Source: Alphaproteobacteria bacterium
GTDB taxonomy: Bacteria; Pseudomonadota; Alphaproteobacteria; JAEULC01
Direction of reading: 5' to 3'
DNA length: 48,571 nucleotides
Assembly (NCBI GenBank): GCA_020846275.1
Contig: JADLEG010000087.1
Span: 1 to 48,571 of the forward strand
The position numbers and the translations under genes are program-made. This document shows positions 43,519-48,571 of this stretch, in pieces; position 1 is the first letter of the stretch, and each line of letters starts with the position of its first letter. The notes beneath the pieces were generated by a model. The model was not told the origin of the DNA, ran no database searches, and saw only the letters and a list, made by a program, of their open reading frames with translations.

Positions 43519-44673
43519 ATGCTTGGCTTGAAGAATTTCCTGGCTGCGAGTGCCTTGCTGGCGGCGGGCGCGTTGGCCTTTGCCGGCGCGGCGGTCGCGC
43601 AGGCGCCGATCAAGCTGGGCGCCGTGCTGGCGACCCAGGGCGGCCCGTCCTTCCTGGGCGATCCCGAAGCCAAGGTGCTTAAACTCTACGTCGACAAGAT
43701 GAACGCCGAGGGCGGTATCGCCGGGCGCAAGATCGAGCTGGTGCTGTACGAGACCAACGGCGCGGCCGCGGATGCGGCGACCTTCGCCAAGCGCCTGATC
43801 GCGCAGGACAACGTCGACTTCATCATCGGCGGCAGCACGACCGGCGAAACCATGGCCATGGTGCCCGAGATCGAGCGCGCCGGCGTGCCCTTCGTGTCGC
43901 TGGGCGGTGCGTCGGTGATCGTCGAGCCGGTCAAGAAATGGGTCTTCAAGGTGCCGCAGACCGACCGCGCCGCGGTCGAGAAGGTCTACATCGACATGAA
44001 GCAGCGGGCCGCCAAGAAGGTGGGGTTGCTGGCCGGCAGCGGCGGGTTCGACAAGTCCTGCACCGACAACGCCCGCGCGCTGGCGAAGACCCACGGCCTG
44101 ACCGTGGCGGCGGACGAAACCCACGGCGCGCAGGACACCGACATGACGCCGCAATGGACCAAGATCAAGAACGCCGGCGTGGACGCGGTGCTGTATTGCG
44201 GGTTCGGCGCGTCGTCGGTGGTGGTGACCAAGAACTACGCGCAGCTCGGCCTGAAGATTCCCTTCTACCACAACCACGGCTCGGCCTCGACGCGCTGGAT
44301 CCAGGGCTCGGGCGCAGCCGCCGAGGGCGTGCGCCTGCCGGCCGAGCCGGTGCTGGTCGCCCGGCAGCTGCCCGATCGCGATCCGCAGAAGGCCGCTGGC
44401 GTGGCGTTCGGCGACGCCTACAAGGCCAAGTACAACGAGGAGCCGTCGACCTTTGCCGGCTACGCCTATGACGCGCTGCTGCTGATGGCCGACGCGATCA
44501 AGCGCGCCGGCGGCACCGACAAGGCGAAGGTGCGCGACGCGCTGGAAACGACCAAGGGCCTCGTCGGCGCCACCGGCATCTTCACGATGACCGCCGCCGA
44601 CCACAGCGGCGTGGACGTGAAGTCCTTCCGCATGGTCGAGGTGAAGAACGGCGCGTGGCGGGTGCTGTACTGA
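43519..44673 (+). CDS. ABC transporter substrate-binding protein, branched-chain amino acid type
   Basis: 384 aa with a signal peptide cut near AVAQ (residue 28). The mature part starts APIKLGAVLATQGGPSFLGDPEAK and has the type I periplasmic-binding fold of LivJ/LivK relatives (FIIGGSTTGETMAMVPEIERAGVPFVSLGGAS, FAGYAYDALLLMADAIKRAG, LVGATGIFTMTAADHSG). This family often binds aromatic acids, amides or other small acids rather than leucine. It leads the transporter gene set; a repeat (44685-44765) separates it from livH. Given the catabolic operons upstream, an aromatic substrate is possible but unproven. Confidence 0.92.
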   Translation: MLGLKNFLAASALLAAGALAFAGAAVAQAPIKLGAVLATQGGPSFLGDPEAKVLKLYVDKMNAEGGIAGRKIELVLYETNGAAADAATFAKRLIAQDNVDFIIGGSTTGETMAMVPEIERAGVPFVSLGGASVIVEPVKKWVFKVPQTDRAAVEKVYIDMKQRAAKKVGLLAGSGGFDKSCTDNARALAKTHGLTVAADETHGAQDTDMTPQWTKIKNAGVDAVLYCGFGASSVVVTKNYAQLGLKIPFYHNHGSASTRWIQGSGAAAEGVRLPAEPVLVARQLPDRDPQKAAGVAFGDAYKAKYNEEPSTFAGYAYDALLLMADAIKRAGGTDKAKVRDALETTKGLVGATGIFTMTAADHSGVDVKSFRMVEVKNGAWRVLY

Positions 44674-44684
44674 GCCTGGCGTTT

Positions 44685-44765
44685 CCCTCACCCTCCCAGC
44701 GCTTGCGCGCTGGGGCCCCCCTCTCCCGCCGGGAGAGGGCGGCGAGCGTCGCGAGCGGGTGAGGG
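44685..44765. repeat. Palindromic repeat family A, copy 2
   Basis: CCCTCACCC (44685-44693) and GGGTGAGGG (44757-44765) bound an element with inner hairpins (CCCAGCGCTTGCGCGCTGGG and CTCTCCCGCCGGGAGAG). It fills the gap between the binding-protein gene and livH; its terminal GAGGG lies 10 nt from the livH ATG and is the only visible ribosome site. Confidence 0.82.
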
Positions 44766-44775
44766 ATCCCGGGCC

Positions 44776-45651
44776 ATGCTCGAAACCTTCCTGCAGTTCC
44801 TGTTCTCCGGCATCACCGCCGGGGCGATCTATGCGCTGGTCGCGCTGGGCTTCACGCTGATCTACAACGCCAGCCACGTGATCAACTTCGCCCAGGGCGA
44901 GTTCGTGATGATCGGCGGCATGGCGACGGTGTTCCTGGCGGATGCCGGCTGGCCGATCTGGGCGGCGGCACCGCTGGCCGTGCTGCTGGCGGTCGCCGTC
45001 GGCGTGGCGCTGGAGCGCTTGGCGATCGCGCCGGCGCGCGAGGCGTCGACCGTCTCGCTGATCGTCATCACGATCGGCGCGTCGATCCTGCTGCGCGGCT
45101 TGGCGCAGCTCGTCTGGGACCGCAATTTCCACACGCTGGCGCCGTTCTCGGGCGAGGAGCCGATCCGCGTGCTGGGCGCCAGCATCCTGCCGCAGAGTCT
45201 GTGGGTGCTGGGCGGGTCGTTGCTGGCGGTGCTGGCGCTGGGCTGGTTCTTCGGCCGCACGCTGCTGGGCAAGGCCGTGATCGCGACGGCCCATAACCGG
45301 CTGGCGGCCGAGCTGATGGGGATCGAGACGCGCCACGTGATGACGCTGTGCTTCGCGCTGTCGGCGCTGCTGGGCGCGCTGGGCGGCGTGCTGATCACGC
45401 CGATCACGCTGACTTCCTACGATGCCGGGGTGATGCTGGGGCTGAAGGGCTTCTCGGCCGCCATCCTGGGCGGCATGGGCAGCGCCACGGGCGCAGTTGT
45501 GGGCGGGCTGCTGCTGGGCGTGGTCGAGGCGATGGGCGCGGGGTTCTTGAGCTCGGCCTACAAGGACGCCATCGCCTTCGTGCTGATCCTGGTCGTGCTG
45601 GTCGCGGTTCCGCGGGGGCTGATGGGCGCGCGGGGCGCCGAGCGGGTATGA
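44776..45651 (+). CDS. livH: Branched-chain amino acid-type ABC permease LivH
   Basis: 291 aa, about eight membrane segments. LQFLFSGITAGAIYALVALGFTLIYNASHVINFAQGEF is the typical LivH start, and the cytoplasmic loop NRLAAELMGIETRHVMTLCFALSALLGALGGVL and GLKGFSAAILGGMGSATGAVVGGLLLG match the family. It pairs with LivM to form the membrane channel. Its stop overlaps the livM start (ATGA). Its ribosome site appears to come from the end of repeat A copy 2. Confidence 0.94.
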   Translation: MLETFLQFLFSGITAGAIYALVALGFTLIYNASHVINFAQGEFVMIGGMATVFLADAGWPIWAAAPLAVLLAVAVGVALERLAIAPAREASTVSLIVITIGASILLRGLAQLVWDRNFHTLAPFSGEEPIRVLGASILPQSLWVLGGSLLAVLALGWFFGRTLLGKAVIATAHNRLAAELMGIETRHVMTLCFALSALLGALGGVLITPITLTSYDAGVMLGLKGFSAAILGGMGSATGAVVGGLLLGVVEAMGAGFLSSAYKDAIAFVLILVVLVAVPRGLMGARGAERV

Positions 45652-46586
45652 TCCGGCGGCGCGAGGCCCGGCGCGGCGGGCTGGGCGCGCTGGCGGCGGT
45701 GCTGCTTGTCCTGCCCTTCGTGCTGCCCAACACCTACTACCTGAACGTCGCGATCCTGGCGGGGCTGAACGCGATCGCCTGCATCGGTCTCAATCTCCTG
45801 ATCGGCTATGCCGGGCAGATCAGCCTTGGCCATGCGGCGTTCTTCGGCATCGGCGCCTATGTCTCGGCGATCCTGACCGCCGGCCAGGGCTGGCCGCCGG
45901 TCCTGGCGCTGTTGGCCGCGCTCGTCTTGAACGGGGCGCTCGCCTTCGCGGTGGCGCGGCCGATCCTGCGCCTGCGCGGGCACTATCTTGCGATGGCGAC
46001 CCTGGGGCTGGGCATCATCGTGGCCATCGTGCTGGCGCAGGAGGTCAGGCTGACCGGCGGTCCGGACGGCATGCCGGTGCCGCCCCTGGTACTGCTCGGC
46101 TGGTCGCCCCCGGGCGAAGCGGCCTGGTACGGCATCGTCGCGGTGCTGCTGTGGATCGCCGCCTGGCTCAGTCTCAACCTCGCGCGCTCGCCGATCGGCC
46201 GCGCGCTGGCGGCGCTCAACGCGTCGGAGATCGCTGCCGCCACGGCCGGGGTCGACGTGGCGCGCCACAAATCGCTGGTGTTCGTGCTGTCGGCCCTCTA
46301 CGCGAGCCTGGCCGGCAGCCTGTTCGCGCACTACGCCGGCTTCATCACCCCGGCCAAGGCCGGGTTCCTGCAGTCGGTCGAGCTGGTCACCATGGTCGTG
46401 CTGGGCGGCATGGCCTCGACCTTCGGCGCGGTCGTCGGCGCGGCGATCCTGACCGCCCTGCCCCAGATCTTCGCGACCTTCCACGAATACGAGACGATCG
46501 CGCTGGGCGCGATCCTGATGGGCATCATGATCTTCCTGCCGCGCGGGCTGGTGCCGAGCCTGGCGCGGCTGGCGGGCCGGCGGTGA
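45648..46586 (+). CDS. livM: Branched-chain amino acid-type ABC permease LivM
   Basis: 312 aa with about eight to nine membrane segments. LNVAILAGLNAIACIGLNLLIGYAGQISLGHAAFFGIGAY is the LivM signature, and LALNASEIAAATAGVDVARHKSLVFVLSALYASLAGSLFAHY-type sequence forms the coupling loop for the ATPases. The ATG at 45648 overlaps the livH stop and its own TGA overlaps the GTG of livG (GTGA), so the genes are translationally linked. Confidence 0.94.
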   Translation: MIRRREARRGGLGALAAVLLVLPFVLPNTYYLNVAILAGLNAIACIGLNLLIGYAGQISLGHAAFFGIGAYVSAILTAGQGWPPVLALLAALVLNGALAFAVARPILRLRGHYLAMATLGLGIIVAIVLAQEVRLTGGPDGMPVPPLVLLGWSPPGEAAWYGIVAVLLWIAAWLSLNLARSPIGRALAALNASEIAAATAGVDVARHKSLVFVLSALYASLAGSLFAHYAGFITPAKAGFLQSVELVTMVVLGGMASTFGAVVGAAILTALPQIFATFHEYETIALGAILMGIMIFLPRGLVPSLARLAGRR

Positions 46587-47344
46587 GCCTGCTGGAGGTC
46601 CAGTCCCTGTCCAAGACCTTCGGTGGCGTCGCCGCGGTGGCGGAGGTCAGCTTCGAGCTGGAGGCCGGGCACGTGCATTCGGTGATCGGCCCGAACGGCG
46701 CCGGCAAGACCACGCTGTTCAACCTGATCGCGGGCGCGGTGCGGCCCAGCGGCGGCAAGGTGCGGCTCGACGGCGCGGACATCACCGGCCTGGCGCCGCA
46801 TGTGCTGGCCGAACGCGGCATCGGACGCAGCTTCCAGACGCCCCAGATCTTCGCCGCCATGAGCGTCGCCGAGAACGTTATGGTGGGGCGGCACCTGCGC
46901 CTGGATCGCCGCCTGCTGCCGAGCCTGCTGGGGATGCCGGCGGTGGACCGCGCCAACCGCGCGGCGCGCGAGCGCGCACAATTGCTGCTGGACCAGGTCG
47001 GGCTGGGCCAGGAGGCCGACCGGCCCGCCGGCGGCCTTGCCTACGGCGCGATGAAGCGGCTGGAGATCGCGCGCGCGCTGGCCGGCGACCCGCGCCTGCT
47101 GCTGCTGGACGAGCCGGCGGCCGGCTTGAACCCAACCGAGACGGCCGAGATCACCGCGCTGATCCAGGCGATCGCCGCCGCGGGCGTCACGGTCGTGCTG
47201 GTCGAGCACGACATGCGGCTGGTGATGGCGGTGTCCGACCACATCATCGTGCTCGACTCGGGCCGCAAGCTGGCGGACGGCACGGCGGCCGCGATCCGCG
47301 CCGACCCGGCCGTCATCGCGGCCTATCTGGGCCAGGCGCAGTGA
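46583..47344 (+). CDS. livG: Branched-chain amino acid-type ABC ATPase LivG
   Basis: 253 aa starting with GTG. Walker A is GPNGAGKTT, the Q-loop follows in RSFQTPQIFAAMSVAEN, Walker B is LLLLDEPAAGLNP, and the switch His is in VLVEHDMRLV. The signature region reads GGLAYGAMKRLEIARAL, the LivG variant of LSGGQ. It powers transport together with LivF. GTGA overlaps link it to livM upstream and livF downstream. Confidence 0.94.
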   Translation: MSLLEVQSLSKTFGGVAAVAEVSFELEAGHVHSVIGPNGAGKTTLFNLIAGAVRPSGGKVRLDGADITGLAPHVLAERGIGRSFQTPQIFAAMSVAENVMVGRHLRLDRRLLPSLLGMPAVDRANRAARERAQLLLDQVGLGQEADRPAGGLAYGAMKRLEIARALAGDPRLLLLDEPAAGLNPTETAEITALIQAIAAAGVTVVLVEHDMRLVMAVSDHIIVLDSGRKLADGTAAAIRADPAVIAAYLGQAQ

Positions 47345-48054
47345 CGGCGGCGCTGCTGGAGGTCGCGGGCCTCGGCGCGCAGTACGGCCGCGTCGTCGCC
47401 CTGCACGACGCGACACTCGCCGTCGCTGCGGGCGAGCTGGTGGCGCTTGTGGGCGGCAACGGCGCGGGCAAGACGACCTTGCTGCGCACGATCTCGGGCG
47501 TCAGGCCGGCAAGCGCCGGGTCGATCCGCTTCGAGGGCCGGGACATCACGCGCCTGGCGCCAGCGCGGCGGGTCGGGCTGGGCATCGTGCAGGTGCCCGA
47601 GGGACGCCAGGTCTTCGCGCCCTTGAGCGTGGAGGACAACCTGCGGCTCGGCGCCTATGCGCGCGGCCGCGAGCGGTCGGCCGAGGGCCTGGCCCGCGCC
47701 TACCGGATGTTCCCGGCGCTGCGCCAGAAGCGCGACCTGCCGGCGGGATCGCTGTCGGGCGGGCAGCAGCAGATGCTGGCGATCGCGCGCGGGCTGATGG
47801 CGGAGCCGCGGCTGCTGCTGCTGGACGAGCCCAGCATGGGCCTGGCGCCGCTGCTGATCGCCGAGATATTCGCCGCCATCGCCGACCTCAAGCGCGCCGG
47901 CGCCACGATCCTGCTGGTCGAGCAGAACGCGACCCAGGCGCTGAAGATCGCCGACCGCGCCTACGTCCTCGAGACCGGGCGGGTGGTGCTCGAGGGCAGC
48001 GGCGCGACGCTGGCGCAGAACGAACGCGTCAAGGCGGCCTATCTGGGGATGTGA
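47341..48054 (+). CDS. livF: Branched-chain amino acid-type ABC ATPase LivF
   Basis: 237 aa starting with GTG at 47341, overlapping the livG stop. Walker A GGNGAGKTT, signature SLSGGQQQMLAIARGL, Walker B LLLLDEPSMGLAP and switch region LLVEQNATQALKIADRAYVLETGRVVLEGSG are complete, as in LivF. Last gene of the transporter operon; a family B repeat follows directly and separates it from the convergent SnoaL gene. Confidence 0.94.
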   Translation: MTAALLEVAGLGAQYGRVVALHDATLAVAAGELVALVGGNGAGKTTLLRTISGVRPASAGSIRFEGRDITRLAPARRVGLGIVQVPEGRQVFAPLSVEDNLRLGAYARGRERSAEGLARAYRMFPALRQKRDLPAGSLSGGQQQMLAIARGLMAEPRLLLLDEPSMGLAPLLIAEIFAAIADLKRAGATILLVEQNATQALKIADRAYVLETGRVVLEGSGATLAQNERVKAAYLGM

Positions 48055-48068
48055 ACCGGTTTGTGCTC

Positions 48069-48185
48069 CTCATCCTTCGAGACGGGTCTTCGGCCCTCAT
48101 CAGGACCACGCGTCGGTTTGGCGAACAAGTAAAGAATCGCGTCATCCTGAGGAGCGAGCGCAGCGAGCGTCTCGAAGGATGAGGA
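48069..48185. repeat. Palindromic repeat family B, copy 2
   Basis: CCTCATCCTTCGAGACG...CGTCTCGAAGGATGAGG with inner CGCGTCATCCTGAGGAGCGA as in copy 1 at 34537-34654; the centres differ slightly. It sits between the convergent ends of livF and the SnoaL-like gene. Confidence 0.85.
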
Positions 48186-48193
48186 ATGCCGTG

Positions 48194-48571
48194 TCAGGGC
48201 TTGATCGGCGCGTTGCGGTCGACCGACCAGGGCTGGTCGAAGCGCGTGATGAACTTCAGCGTGAAGCCCATGCGCGACATCTTCCAGCCCTCCGGCGTGC
48301 GGACATAGTCGTCGCTGGTCGTCGCCGCCATGAAGACCGAGAGGTTGTTCTCGGCGAAGGTGCAGGTCTGCCACAGCATCCAGTCGGCATGCGCCGTGTC
48401 GCCGGCAAGCTGGATCGACGGGCTGAGGAAATAGTGCATCGCGAAGGACCACGGCACGTTGGCCAGGTGCTCGGCGATCACCGCGCGGCCGGCCTTGATG
48501 CCGAATTGCGGCCCGCCGTCCCACACCCCGTCCTCGGTGAAGACCGAGGCCTGCAGCACGCTGATGCGCCG
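48194..48571 (-). CDS. SnoaL-like (NTF2-fold) protein, 5' end cut by window edge
   Basis: 126 codons are visible. VFTEDGVWDGGPQFGIKAGRAVIAEHLANVPWSFAMHYFLSPSIQLAGDTAHADWMLWQTCTF and the ending FITRFDQPWSVDRNAPIKP are typical of SnoaL-like proteins with 'EDGVWDGG' at the first helix-strand turn. The frame stays open to the window end, and the missing N-terminal helix (roughly 25 residues) should lie beyond it, so the GTG at 48559 is not the true start. Function unknown; members are often associated with aromatic or terpenoid catabolism. Confidence 0.8.
   Translation of the reverse strand, partial: RRISVLQASVFTEDGVWDGGPQFGIKAGRAVIAEHLANVPWSFAMHYFLSPSIQLAGDTAHADWMLWQTCTFAENNLSVFMAATTSDDYVRTPEGWKMSRMGFTLKFITRFDQPWSVDRNAPIKP

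Overview
The window is one contiguous stretch of very GC-rich chromosome. Codons end mostly in G or C, genes are packed with many 1-4 nt stop/start overlaps, and there are long runs of catabolic and uptake genes: Liv-type ABC transporter, acyl-CoA enzymes, FAH-family enzyme, DapA-family lyase, dimethylglycine dehydrogenase-like flavoenzyme. This fits a soil or freshwater alphaproteobacterium, perhaps Rhodospirillales or Reyranella-like. The lineage is an inference from gene content and repeat types; there is no rRNA or tRNA gene to settle it. I saw no phage, transposase, CRISPR or tRNA.

Layout. 1-6.6 kb: mixed single genes (a DddP-like M24 enzyme cut by the left edge, lipid kinase, small exported unknowns, SDR, exported alpha/beta-hydrolase, DUF2938 membrane protein). 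6.8-9.5 kb: a two-gene isoquinoline 1-oxidoreductase-like molybdenum hydroxylase. 9.6-11.8 kb: small envelope proteins (Spy-like, YAPPP-repeat, 39-aa membrane peptide) with two FNR/CRP-like sites, then a rhodanese-DUF2892 gene behind an AT-rich palindrome. 11.8-15.2 kb: CxxCH protein, SnoaL protein, 2-keto-3-deoxyarabonate dehydratase-like enzyme and a TacA-TacT type toxin-antitoxin pair. 15.2-18.8 kb: GcvT-fused flavoprotein dehydrogenase plus a XylX-like FAH enzyme. 19.0-23.2 kb: mtnA, translationally coupled to a fused class II aldolase/short-chain dehydrogenase, followed by a metallophosphoesterase. 23.2-26.7 kb: CarS-like membrane protein, GST, a response-regulator remnant, ribokinase, methyltransferase.

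26.7-34.4 kb (minus strand) is a seven-gene operon for aerobic CoA-dependent breakdown of 2-aminobenzoate or salicylate: ligase, fused monooxygenase/old-yellow-enzyme, SDR, enoyl-CoA hydratase, acyl-CoA dehydrogenase, RidA and its own MarR regulator. A 20-bp near-perfect palindrome lies on its likely promoter. 34.7-35.7 kb is a proline racemase-family gene. 35.9-41.4 kb (minus strand) is a second catabolic group: NicX-like ring-cleavage dioxygenase, alpha/beta-hydrolase, acyl-CoA dehydrogenase, CoA ligase, with a flavin reductase divergent to it. 42.6-43.4 kb holds two more small envelope proteins. 43.5-48.1 kb is a complete branched-chain amino acid-type (Liv) ABC transporter whose last four genes overlap each other by 4 nt. 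A SnoaL gene is cut by the right edge.

The intergenic spaces from 29.9 kb onward carry at least three families of palindromic repeats. Two of the copies appear to supply the Shine-Dalgarno sequence of the next gene, and one is a nested palindrome of about 330 bp. These repeats, the MtnA-aldolase/dehydrogenase pair and the NicX-CoA gene group are the items I consider most worth following up.
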